NCBI GenBank assembly: GCA_019649035.1
Contig: BMAT01001458.1
Coordinates: 42,469-66,772 of the forward strand
DNA length: 24,304 nucleotides
Reading direction: 5' to 3'
Origin: Elysia marginata
Taxonomy: Eukaryota; Mollusca; Gastropoda; Plakobranchidae
Of the stretch, positions 1 to 10,370 are shown piece by piece (positions within the stretch are counted from its first letter, which is position 1; every line of letters begins with the position of its first letter). The notes below the pieces were generated by a model that saw nothing but the letters and a program-made list of their open reading frames with translations, searched no databases and had not been told where the DNA came from. The position numbers and the translations under genes are program-made.

Positions 1-1927
1 GGGTTGTAATTTGATACAATGCAATCTTGACTTTCATAAGTTCACTGGCCATGGGGTGTCCTTTTTTAGGATTTAACCTGAAATCAGGTTATTCTGTCTC
101 CTTCAGTTTAGTTTGAACACTATATGGTATGTCGTGTATTCAGTCTGAGTGAATGTATGAAGGCCTGAAAGCAGACGGGAAAAGTTCAGGTTTTTTTTTC
201 TGTCTTGAGGGCATCCCTGTATAATCCATTTTTTTTTTTTATAATTTGCTATTATCAAACCATTTTTATTACCTTCAAAATCAAATAACTCAAACTATAG
301 ATAAGCTGCAGTTCACATTTTTTAACGCCTCCAAGGTCAAAGAGTTAAGTCTTAGTAAATATTCATCACTCAATGTGTCAAACTTCTGATTCATGCCTGA
401 TTTGCCTTGGTTGCCTCACGTGATAAACAATGTGACTTTTATCATCCTTATTATCAGTGTCATTTGTTCTGAAATTTTCTTGTTTTAGTGTGATTGATCA
501 TTGTTTTGATAAAAAATAATATGAGATATTGTTGATATTTAAAAAATCTGAACTGAATCTTTTACAATCATTGTGACGTTTTTCTCATTTATAATATCTT
601 CTTAGTAGCAATTGACTTATGCTTTATTTTTTTACTCAAATGAGGAAATTTATTGTTCCCCAGGCTTTCAAACTCATTGTAAGGCAATATAGAACTAATT
701 TTTTTTTAAATTTATCATCACCACAATGTTTGGCACCCAAAAAACTTTCAAAACTTGAGGTTTTGTTTTTGTAAGATCACAATAGTCTTTATGATAAGGT
801 AAATACACAACTAAAAAGATTAACATTAAGAGTTAAATCTATACAATTTTGTGGATATAAATTTCAACCACACATAACATCACAAATTTCCTAAAAATTT
901 AAGTAACTAGCAAGTGTCCAAAAGCAAAAATAAACACGTTTTAAAATTCTATCAAGCTAAAAACATGGCTATATATAGTCCCTAATAAACAGGTAAATTT
1001 ACATTGTCTTAGACTACTAGAGCATTGAAATTTGATTTGCACAATTGTTAAGACACAGAAAAAAAAAAAGTTTTTACGTGGATTTGAAAAAGCTGTAGCA
1101 TTAGAAGATAATTCAAAATTGAAACAGAAAGAGCTCAAAATGGGCAAACTTCATGCAAGTCGGGTGCTCAGTTTACACTGACATAGTGAATCACCTGCTC
1201 AGCCCCTCTCTACCCCGCCTTGATTCAGGCAGGATGAAGCTTGATTTGAGTAGTTGTGGCATTATTCACCAAACCTAATACTATGACTGAGCAATTTTTA
1301 TAGAGCATACTAATCTTTAGTTGATGTTTCTAGGGTTATGCAATTATACCCTTTCTACTAGTCCTAACTGTGGATGTATCAAATATATTGATATATTGAG
1401 GGTTTGATATCAGCATTTTGCCATCGCCATCCAGCAGTCAATCACTAGCCCGATATATCGTCCTACTATAGAAATGATAGCAAAAAAAATATCAGCATTG
1501 GCTCATCTCGACCAGTAGCATATGCACTGCAGACCATTGACTGCAAGAACAGGTGTTTGTGGCGTGTGTCTGTCTACTGTTTAGACATTTCCACAACAGT
1601 CCCACCATGCCTGCCTCAGCTGCTCTCCCTTTGGCAATCGATTTACAATTTTTTTTCTTATATTGGCTTGATCAACAATCAAGGTCAAGACATCATGATA
1701 TCATGTCAATATTTGAGGTATTGGCCTGCGAGTGGAAACATTGAGGAAATCGATATATTGACATCTTTATGCTTGGCACTGATGTTTATGTGTATGTACA
1801 GATTATGATTTGCAGTTTATCGTTTGTTTTTTTGCACATTGTTTTATTTCTGAGAATTGTTTTAGTCATGTGCTCTTGTGTAACATTTTATTGATTTATC
1901 TTTCACCACCATCTCTATTTTTTGCAG
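1..1927 (+). other. CDC7: Partial intron upstream of the CDC7 terminal exon
   Basis: AT-rich sequence with poly-T tracts and no kinase-like reading frame. It ends in a pyrimidine-rich stretch and an acceptor AG at 1926-1927, just before the kinase exon. I looked for the preceding kinase segment (the conserved subdomains before the C-terminal lobe) and did not find it, so the intron probably starts outside the window. Short open frames around 1553-1808 resemble no protein I know and lie in low-complexity DNA. A small GC-richer patch at about 1150-1240 has no coding signal I can recognise. Small perfect palindromes occur at 75-90 and 1694-1705. Confidence 0.6.
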
Positions 1928-2193
1928 GAAAAGTGCTCACCCTAAGTGAAAGCATGCCAGCAACAGACCTGCATGGAACCTGTCGGACGCTGCGAGCAAC
2001 CCAGATGGCCTCTTCTTGCCTTGGAACTTCCTGCACTCACCAGGAGCATCTCACTCTCGTCCAGTTGTGGACAGCCATATCTCAGAAACCTTTTGATCTC
2101 TTGACCAGGATGCTTGATCCTAACCCTTACACTCGAATCACAGCGGAAGAAGCCTTGAAGCATCCTTACTTTACTGAGGCTGGACCTTCTTGA
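1928..2193 (+). CDS. CDC7: CDC7-type protein kinase, last coding exon (C-terminal lobe)
   Basis: CDC7 is the nuclear Ser/Thr kinase that, with its DBF4 subunit, phosphorylates MCM helicase subunits to fire replication origins. The exon opens after the acceptor AG at 1926-1927 and its first complete codon is at 1930; one base of the split Gly codon lies in the previous exon. It encodes about 88 residues. The first part (GKVLTLSESMPATDLHGTC) fits the vertebrate CDC7 segment that follows the conserved kinase subdomains. The end carries FDLLTRMLDPNP and RITAEEALKHPYF, the subdomain XI signature that closes the kinase fold. The linker between the two is about 26 residues, clearly shorter than I recall for human CDC7. 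Only the tail of the gene is here; catalytic residues lie upstream. The frame ends in TGA followed directly by in-frame TAG and TAA. Other CMGC-like kinases share the RITAEEAL motif, but the upstream segment favours CDC7. Confidence 0.82.
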
Positions 2194-4985
2194 TAGTAAA
2201 GTATATGGAAGAGCTGGAGGACAGGGGCTTGAATTATTTTCTTCTGCAAATGTTTTGCTATCAGTCCAAATGAAACAAAATGTGTCCAAGTCAAAGTTGC
2301 TAATATTTATTGTAATTGATGCATTTGCCTGAAGTTCTTAATGTTAAAAATTGCATAAAAGTATATCTTGATAAAGAAAAAAAATTTTCATTGTGATTTA
2401 AAGGTAAATCTTATACTAAATACTAAATAGGGAGGAAGGGACAGGGTTCTAATTATTTTTTTGCACTTGGCATAAAGATGTAATTTGCCATTGTTTTCCT
2501 TGCAACCTTTACTTTGATCAGGCTTAGCTTGATAATTATTTCTGAGTTGGCACATGACTTTTTATGGTGAGCTTTTCAAGAAGAATTATGACTCCCGCAG
2601 GAATGGGACAGCAGTTTAGAGACTCATTAATTTTTTTTTCTTTTGATGAAAAGGAGTAAAAGTTAATGTTTTGATCTTGTTTTTGCTTCAATTTCAAGGA
2701 TAATCAGTACAGTTCACCCTAAAAAAATGATAGAAAAAACTTGAGCTGGAGGAAAGCCTAGACATTTAGGCTTAAACGAAAAAAAATCATAACTTGCAGA
2801 GCTTAAAATGGAAGAAAAATGATATCCAAAACTTAGGCTGATCTAGGCCAAATCTAGACTCTACATCAATATATCTTTTAGATGTAGGTTTTAAATCTTA
2901 ATACCAGTTATTTAGATTAGTTTCTAGATTTCAGTCATATTTTTAGACATTTATTATAGACTGTAAACCTAGATCTAACCTTGATTCTACTTTTAAATGC
3001 AGAATTTAATAATCCAAGTCAGGAAATGGGCAAAGCTATAACTTACAAATTGTTTATATTAATTCTTCAGCCTACCATTCTTTTTTCAGAGTGTAAAATT
3101 TGTCCGAAAAATTAGCCCAATTTGAGCTGAATGTCATTTATGCTAATTTTTGCCTCGTAGAGCACTAGCCTGAGCCTAAACCTGCCACCTAAGTTTTGTG
3201 GTTTATTCATTCGGTATACCAAAACAGCAACCTTTGTTTCATTTAATGCAAGGCTATATTCAAACTTACCATGGTTAAACATTAGAACCTCTGCAAACCA
3301 AAACTTTGGTTTCTTGGAAAATCCATTTTGTTTTAACAGTGTGTTAATTTTTTTAACTAGTTTTGATCAAGAAGATAACAATTTCAGCACATTTATGTAT
3401 TGACAAAAGCATTGGGTTTAGGAATTAAAGAGAAAGAGTTGAAGTTCAAAGAATTTATTATATATTTAATTTTAGTCTATGAAGCGAGGTATGATTCACA
3501 GTCAGTGCAAAATTGCAAACGACAAAACTGAAATAAACTGTTTACTTTCTCTCACTCTCTCTCTTGCTTTCATGGGCCCATCCCATGTCTACTTTTATCG
3601 GTATTAATGCTTTTCTTTACCCAAGTTAACGCATGACCTGCTTAAACATACACACATACAAACTTAAGGAATAGCCTAGCAGTGATGTCCACAGGTGGGC
3701 CATCTCGGCGTAGCTACCCAGCTGTGAACAGCTGAGTGAGAGATTACCCACTGAATAAACAGTCTTTCTTCTTTCAGCTTTGTGTCTAGACTTAGGCTAA
3801 GCTTGGTTGCATGATCACAAAGTCTAGATTTGATTGTAGATATGAAATCTGCTTGTGGTCTATAAGGTCGAAATCAAAGAAAAATAAGAGACATTGTTCT
3901 GGTTTAAAGGCAATGGCTTCCTAAATCATTTCGGTATAGCGCACGAAACATAATATAGACAAGGAAGGACTTCATACTAGTGAGAGAGATTTCCTTTTGG
4001 TTCTACCAATTTTATTGCATAGCCACATTCATTTTAAAGAGATTCTATTGTGTATAAATTGAAAAATGGATAAAGAATCTCTTATCTGAAAATTGAAATT
4101 TAAACGATTTAAAACTGGATCAGTGTAATGTGAAAGGTGCATTGAACTAAGTGGTACCTATCGGTATGTCGCCTGGTAAAAAAAAAATCTCATACATATT
4201 AGTTCTACAGTAGAAATCTCTAAGTCATGATGATCTTGTCTTGAATACAAATTCATTTCCCAGTGTAGCATTACGTTGAATTTTTTTATGTAGCTGGCCT
4301 GTGATTATTCATTACTTTTTTCTGAACATTCTAAAGTTCTCTTTTTTGTTTAGTTTTGTTTTGTTTTGTTTTTTAATGAAAATATTCAATAACAAGTACA
4401 AGTACAGAAAAAGCTAATCAATTTAATCAACATATGAATTTTTGTCTCATAGTTTTGAAAAATTAAATGAAAAGGTGATTGCAATGTTTGAATAGCCACC
4501 ATCTTGGTTACGGTGAAGGATTTTCAAAAAACTACTTTATTTGCAAATTTTCCATATTTTTATGGATTTTGTTTTGTTTTATCAGCCGTTTAAACTGACT
4601 TGATTTATAGTTTGTAAAGCTTTTTTATATCAAATGCTCTTTCTTTGATTTTGGGAATGCGATTAGAGCACAAAATTATCTTTATTGCACGCAAGCAATT
4701 GGCTTCAAAAAGGAAGTTTTCCGAAACGAATGTCCCCTAATAACATTCCCAATCAGATTTATTTGACTTTTTGTGGATATTGTGCAAATACTAAGCAATT
4801 TATTGTATATGAAAAACTGTACCAAGCTAAGTTATGAATCGTGAATACACTGTACATTTCAGACCCAAGAATCTATGACACTTGACAGTCTAAACAAATA
4901 CTTGTAAACGAGGATTCTAAACAACTTTTGTGTTCAGATTGTTATTACATTGCAATGAAATAAATTAAATGTGAAAAACAAACTT
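2194..4985 (+). other. Probable 3' UTR and flank of the CDC7 gene
   Basis: No coding frame is supported across this AT-rich stretch. The nearest canonical AATAAA to the stop codon is 1.3 kb downstream (3532-3537), another is at 3754-3759 and a third at 4959-4964, so a long 3' UTR is possible. Segments at about 2830-3010 and 3780-3870 are dense in CTAGAT/ATCTAG words that recur at 14900-15150. A GC-richer patch at about 3675-3760 contains a perfect CAGCTGT/ACAGCTG palindrome (3719-3734) and may be a decayed repeat, but I cannot name it. Confidence 0.4.
4959..4964 (+). terminator. Candidate poly(A) signal AATAAA
   Basis: A canonical AATAAA is followed, about 50 bases on, by a GT/T-rich stretch (about 5010-5040), the usual arrangement for cleavage and polyadenylation. 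It could end a long CDC7 transcript. Alternatives at 3532-3537 and 3754-3759 are equally canonical but have weaker downstream GT-richness. Transcript data would decide. Confidence 0.3.
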
Positions 4986-5034
4986 GTCAAAAGTTTGTCC
5001 TCTTCTCATGTTTTACATTTGTGTTGCGTTCGTT

Positions 5035-5200
5035 TTCTAGCTGTAGACACTCTGCACAGAGGTCCGTGTTCAAACAATGTCTTGGCAGGTTGGCGTTTGT
5101 CCCTGGGAAAGGCAATTAATACACGTTTCCTTGTTGCATGCAGGCGTTAAGTGAGTGCCCAGCTGTGGCAGTGAAAGACATTGTCATTATGCTAGAGTGA
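5035..5200 (+). repeat. Decayed tRNA-derived SINE-like remnant
   Basis: A GC-richer island in AT-rich DNA. GAGGTCCGTGTTCAAAC near 5060 resembles a mutated tRNA T-arm/B-box. It is followed by a body with TCCCTGGGAAAGGC, a TTTCC block and then AGTGAGTGCCCAGCTGTGG. From memory this order (B-box, GGGAAAGGC block, GAGTACCCAGCT block) matches marine-invertebrate SINEs. The A-box is not convincing, so the element is 5'-eroded. It could instead be chance similarity; a repeat library search would settle it. Confidence 0.4.
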
Positions 5201-6084
5201 TGCGCCTTCACTGGCTGCTCCTCTGTGACTTCATAAGGTAATTTGGTCGGTAATGGCTTCAGGCAATCCATGCAAATCGCTTAAAGTTAAAGCATTTTAA
5301 TTCTAGTGGGTTAAGTGCTATCATACATGTAAATTTTTTTTACTTTTCACATGAAGCCTGATTCACAATGAACTCGATAAAACTATATAGGGCTGTATCT
5401 TTTTAATTGCTCTTCCTGAGAACGTTCATTGATAAAATGTGTTATTTAAAGTTTCATTTTTTAAGTTTTTAGTTTAACGTTGAAAACAACTTTTTGTAGT
5501 CTCCTCCTAAGGATATTGATTCACAATCAATGGTTATATAAGAGACATAAGAGCTAATAACTGTTGAATTCAATGCAATTACCTATGCAATACAACCTGG
5601 GTTTGTCCATTCGCAGGAAAATGTTAATTACAAATTTAGTTTCAGCTGGTCTTTCTCTTACACTTGACACCTTTACCACCCAAAAAACTAGGAGCAATGT
5701 CAGTAACTACATCATTACAGTTTTAAAGTCTTTCTTTTAAGATTAAGAGTGAAATCAACGGTTCGCGATAAAACTAGGTAAGATAAAGCAAGAATAGACT
5801 TAAAACCGTCGGAAAATCACAGAATCGTCAGCAAGAGTTAATATTGAAAGAGTTACAGTCCTTCATGTAATACAATGGAAACTTACATTAATTATATTCT
5901 GAACTTAATTCTCACTTTTGTTTACAGTATAAACTTAAATGTTATTCAGGTATCTGAAAAGTATAATTTTTTTCGTCGAAAAAGGCAGGCCTATAATCAT
6001 TCTGTACATTTTAATGTTTACTTCTTTTTCCTTTTGAATTGTCATAAAAATTGGCTCTACTTCAGAATACATTGTATGCCTAAC

Positions 6085-6190
6085 CAATAATAATAATAAA
6101 TAATTCCTCTCACTCACACACACACACACACACTGCCTCTCTCTCTCTCTGTCTCTGTCTCTTTCTCTCTCTCCTCTCCTGCTCTTTTCA
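6085..6190. repeat. AAT, CA and CT microsatellites
   Basis: A short (AAT)n run at about 6086-6101 is followed by a (CA)n run at about 6115-6133 and an imperfect (CT)n/(TCTG) tract to about 6180. These are simple slippage repeats. The frames that run through them are low-complexity and not genes. Confidence 0.9.
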
Positions 6191-6207
6191 TTGTAGATAC
6201 ATGTATA

Positions 6208-6285
6208 AGGTAATAATAATAAATGGTATTTATATAGCGCCTTCTTCTATGGTAGCTCAAAGCGCTTTACATTAGAACTGGCTAT
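6208..6285 (+). repeat. (ATT)n-linked GCGC hairpin repeat, copy 1
   Basis: An AATAATAATAA run is followed by ATTTATATAGCGCC, about 20 bases of spacer, then CAAAGCGCTTTACATT. The arms TATAGCGC and GCGCTTTA pair with one mismatch. The same order (ATT run, AGCGC arm, spacer, GCGCTTTAC arm) recurs at 14128-14235, so this is a dispersed element rather than a chance hairpin. It resembles small non-autonomous repeats seen in many marine invertebrates; I do not assign a family. Confidence 0.55.
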
Positions 6286-6289
6286 AATG

Positions 6290-8335
6290 GACAAAAATAT
6301 TGCACCAATTACAACGGAAGACATTAATTTTTAATGTTTGGCTATGACTATAAGACAATGCAATTGTTCATAACATATCCTTGCTGTCACATAACATTAT
6401 GGATTAAAAAATACATGTTTATATTTAGAGAGCAATCACAAAATTGAAAAATACATGTACTGTCTGATAGTAGGTACTCTAATTCTAAACTAAAATTTTA
6501 TACTGAATTTTGACTGTTTTTTTTTTATTAATCTAATAGTAACTTTTGATTCTGAGCATTTTGAGACCAAATTTACCTCACTAGCTCAATTTTTACTGAA
6601 GTTATGTAATTTTGAAATTTGCAAAATTAGGCTGTGTTTTGCAAACCTACGAAAGCCATTTTCGGAGCCTCTTATTTCACAAAATAGTAGTCGAAGAGCA
6701 TCAGACTCACTTTTACACACACTCAAATACAGACTCAATTTTTTTTTCTGGTGGTTGTCTAAAGAGGAAATTTGCATTTTATTGGTTTAAAAACGGATGC
6801 ATTTTGACACTTTTTTTGGCAAGGGAGTCAAAAAAGGGCATTTTCCCAAAACTTTGAAAAATCATGCAAAATTGTCTATCGAGTCTATATAAACACCACA
6901 TACACCATTTTTACGTCAAAATTTGCTCTGTACAGTAAAAGGTGAAAAAACTTGGATGTTTTTTTATATTATACCGACAAAATAAGCCAAAAGAAGAACT
7001 AAATAACATTTTTACGAAAATGGGTAATTTTTAAAATTAAAAAAAAAATAGTTAAAGTAACCTTGTCCAAAACACCAAAACAACATCCTCTGTAACCAAC
7101 AGACTCTTTTAATTTAGGGCATATTGTCAATAAGCTCTCCAAGCACATTGTCAATCTGTGAAAAACAAAAAGTACAGGGCAAGCCTTGAACTGATTCAAC
7201 TATACATTGAGCACCCTCATGAAAATTAATAATGAAAAACAGTAATAGATAGATGCACTTCTGGCAATACCTAAAAGATGTTCTTGCATATTTCCCTCAT
7301 ACAAAGCAAAACGTAATTTACGGTACCGGTAATAGAGACCCCCCCCCCTTTCCCCCCTTTTTTATATTTTAAAATAGTTTTCTTTATTGTACAATAAAAG
7401 CAGGTAAGCTTTTCCTGCAGAACGGTTTTCTAAAGTGCTATCATTGTTCTTTAATTGTAAAAGAAATAATATTTTTTAATAATATATTATATTACATAGA
7501 CTGATCTACATTCTAATGTCAGGTTATGATTTAGGAAGACTGGTGAAATCAAGCAACGCCAAATCAATGTTGCAATACATTGCACTATGATTATAAAAAC
7601 ACCTAAAAATATTATTTAAGCTCATGTTAGATAATATATGGCTGCATTTTTCCTTAGCAATTGTAATTATTGAAAAGACATCAATCAACGGCAGACACGG
7701 TGTAGGATAAAGCATATTCATGGCACGTCACTTACATTTGTATTGTAATACCATTCCTTTGGACGTATTATCACCTCAACAATAAAAATGCATAAGTCTG
7801 CAGATTTTAGATCATTTTGTCAGGCAATTAATTTACTAGGCTAACCAATGAAGGTGATAATAATTCAGTTTGATCTTTAGCATAACGTTCATTAAATTAA
7901 GGAGACACTATCACATTGCTCATTTGACATTCACGTACATGAATTTTTCTTACTTGCCTTCAGAAGAACCTCTTTTATATTGAAAAACCTTTTGCAATGA
8001 TTGCTCAAAATCCGAATGAAGCTAAATTCGTAAGGTTTGTTGAAAAGAAAAAAAAAGCACGTAGAAGTTTGATGTATAAAACATTTAGTAGATAGCATAT
8101 AGAGAAGTGGATGGGTTGATGTCCGATGATACATATACAAATAAATGAAAAACGATAAGGGGGAAAGAGGATGAAAAAAGACAGATGAGATGGATTGATG
8201 CTGCAAACAGATTAGAGGGAAAAGAGGCGTAGGCGAGACAAAGTTCAAGAGAGAGGAGAGAGGACTAAGTCATATCTTCATATTTTCATCAATATCATTC
8301 TATTTTATTATTGTATGTTTATTTTTCAATAAATT
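6290..8335. other. AT-rich intergenic DNA without a supported gene
   Basis: No reading frame here resembles a protein I know. The stretch holds poly-C tracts (7339-7348 and 7352-7357), A/T runs and a weak exon-like segment on the minus strand (7062-7155). A purine-rich patch at about 8150-8270 may be a distant counterpart of 22750-22870, which would push the inverted duplication slightly further out, but the match is too low-complexity to rely on. Confidence 0.5.
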
Positions 8336-8591
8336 GCACATTAATTTGTGCTTTAGTTTTAACATCCAGGTCACCACAGATCTGGGCCTCTACGATTGGC
8401 AGATAATAGATACACAAACATATTGTATATCATTTATATGAACACGGAACTGGAAATTGAAACGAGAAAGAAAAGTAATGTAAGCTCGAACAAGATTGCA
8501 AGATACACTTGTTTCTGTTAGTGTTACGTTATGACTCCTTGGAGAGTAATTATAAAAGCCCCGTTCAGACAAAGGACAGTATCGTCGTCTA

Positions 8592-8670
8592 ACTTTGTGT
8601 TTTTAAAAGTAATTAACTCTGTTTAATTGGCAGAAAAATAATCTTAAACTACCGCTGACTTACTCAATAC
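8592..8670 (+). promoter_or_regulatory. Conserved upstream block, left gene
   Basis: About 80 bp lying some 410-490 bp upstream of the TATA box closely match the minus strand of 22355-22435, including TTAACTCTGTTTAA followed by TTGGCAGAAAAA and a CTGACT..ACTCAA tail. Conservation is higher than in most of the intron, so the block may be a shared enhancer. It may also simply be a well-preserved part of the duplication. A TATAAAAG word at 8551-8558 lies just upstream but is degraded in the other copy. Confidence 0.4.
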
Positions 8671-9023
8671 AATAGCTGATTATCCCGCTTTTTTAAAATC
8701 GCAATTCCACTCTTTTCTATTCATGTGTCAATGCATTCTTCATAGATGTCAAGAGTGCTTAAATGTCAATTCTTCGAATGTCATTATCATTTGCTACGAC
8801 AAACCAACATTTTAAGTGAACATAGGCCTACATGTAAATGCAAGAAACTGCTTTGAAGTTAGTGATCTATGCATTATTTATTAATTAATTTTCATTAATT
8901 TGAAACAGTAGCAAGTCCATAATGTTGACAATATTGATGAATGACCAGAATTGGAATATGAATGGGAAACGAACGAACAACAAAAACGCGAAAAAAATTT
9001 AACACCCCCCCCCTCCCCCCTAG

Positions 9024-9061
9024 AACATGCACATTTTTAAGTCAACGTATCAATAATGCAT
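9024..9061 (+). promoter_or_regulatory. Conserved promoter-proximal block, left gene
   Basis: This 38-bp segment directly upstream of the TATA box is nearly identical to 21999-22035 on the minus strand (about 33 of 38 positions with one gap). Its core words are AACATGCA, GTCAACGT and ATGCAT. The right copy contains a perfect octamer ATGCAAAT where this one has ATGCACAT. Its position (about 15-50 bp before TATA) suits an activator site; the factor is unknown. Confidence 0.45.
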
Positions 9062-9076
9062 GTTTAGAAATACTTC

Positions 9077-9084
9077 TATAAAAG
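9077..9084 (+). promoter_or_regulatory. TATA box of the left dermatopontin-like gene
   Basis: TATAAAAG sits at the same place in the duplicated unit as TATAAAAAG in the right copy, inside the shared context TTCTATAAAA. It lies about 75 bp before a good splice donor, leaving room for a start site near 9108 and a short non-coding first exon. Conservation in both arms supports a working core promoter. Confidence 0.65.
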
Positions 9085-9107
9085 GTGGCAGTAAATGAAA
9101 TAAGGTG

Positions 9108-9158
9108 TATCTTCTCACAGATTTTTCCCGTATCACACCAACAGGTTACACAATAAAG
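9108..9158 (+). other. Predicted non-coding first exon, left gene
   Basis: The start is estimated as about 25-30 bp after the TATA box. The exon ends at AAAG|GTGAGT (donor GT at 9159-9160). The mirrored copy ends at CAG|GTGAGA at the matching position. There is no ATG between the inferred start site and the donor, so translation begins in exon 2. The intron would be 9159-12090, 2.9 kb, ending ACTTTAG|CCAACC. Inferred from comparison of the two arms; not proven by transcripts. Confidence 0.55.
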
Positions 9159-9749
9159 GTGAGTTTGTATTATTTTTTCAAGGTTTTCTTATGAGGATTT
9201 TAAGCTGTAACTGTATTGCCAAACCAAACCGTTATGCTTCTTGTCTTAACATCTTAAAATTGTCGACCTTGTCGCTGTTGAAAAAAGACTAAAACTGTGT
9301 ACTGTAGGCCTACTGAAGGCTTTCTGTCCGAGCATCGTCCATTCGTTTGAGCTGCTTTTATAGAGTAAGTACAGTCATAAAATTTACATTTTCAACCATC
9401 ACAAAGATTGATTAGGTAGAGTAAACTTTTTACACGAATTTAAAGTAAACCAACTCACTAACCATGCTGTTATTAAAATACGGAAACGCGATCCCTCAAA
9501 AGAACAACCTCCCATTAACGTGCCTCTTAAAAATGCCTTTCTATCTATTTGCAGAGTTTAATTAATTTTTATACTCAATAAATGAATGAAAATTTGTAGT
9601 GTGGGGGGAGGGGGAGGGGGTTATGGGTGAGGTGTGTTGGTTGGTGGAGAGATCTTTGGGAATTTGTTTAGTAGAAGCGTTTCGATATTCAATTCATAAT
9701 AAATGGCTGCGTAAAATGTCAGCTCTAATAAATAGAAAACGGTTTCCAC

Positions 9750-10070
9750 CCACCTTTGTTCCACTTTTTGCCATATCTGATGTACCCTGTTCCACCTGCC
9801 AGAATATTCGACTTTCCCTATTTCGCCTGTCAGCATATATATGATCTGTCCTATTCCTCCCCTATTCTACCTATCACTGTATCAGCATATCTGATCTCTC
9901 ATATTCAACCCATCTGCACATCTGACCTCAACTATTCCATCCACCAGCATAATGATCTCCACTGATGCACCTATCAGCTTATCTGACCTCCTCTATTCCA
10001 TATATCAGCATATCTGATTTTTTTCGCTTTTTCCACCTATCAGCATAATTATGTGACCTACCCTGTATCA
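9750..10070 (+). repeat. ~31-bp minisatellite in the left intron
   Basis: Degenerate tandem copies of a unit like TTCCACCTATCAGCATATCT followed by GACCTCCTCTA, roughly nine or ten units. The same unit appears in the right-hand intron (about 21185-21330), inverted and with fewer copies, so the array predates the duplication and has since changed in length. Frames running through it are repeat translations, not genes. Confidence 0.7.
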
Positions 10071-10370
10071 TCTACATGTAGTGACTCCCCTATCTACCAT
10101 TATTCCAAATCCACCGTTCAAAATAACTGGTCCCAAGTAGCCCGCACTTTACAAGTTATCCCTCTACCATTTATTTTTTTCTTGTCTACATTTTCGATCA
10201 CACATCTTCTCTTATGTCTTCCCATCCCCAACTAATTTACGACCTTGACTGCCTCTTTCTTGCTCACCTGTATCTTTCCCTATCTCAATCTTTCCTCTCA
10301 TCTAACTGCATTCTTCACTTTCCCCACAACAGTCTGGTTCCTGTTCTTAAATTTATTCAATCTTTATCTT

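Noticed and set aside
1553-1808. A further CDC7 exon in the upstream intron
   Set aside because: The frames here lack the expected kinase segment that precedes the last exon and lie in low-complexity ATATTGA-rich DNA.
8551-8558. TATAAAAG as the main promoter of the left gene
   Set aside because: The matching site in the right arm is degraded (CATAAAAT), while the TATA box at 9077 is conserved and has a splice donor at a suitable distance.
10053-10235. A pair of homologous short proteins at 10053-10235 (+) and 21036-21305 (-)
   Set aside because: The similarity is real but comes from the duplicated intron and its minisatellite; both lie inside predicted introns and have no conserved start or domain.
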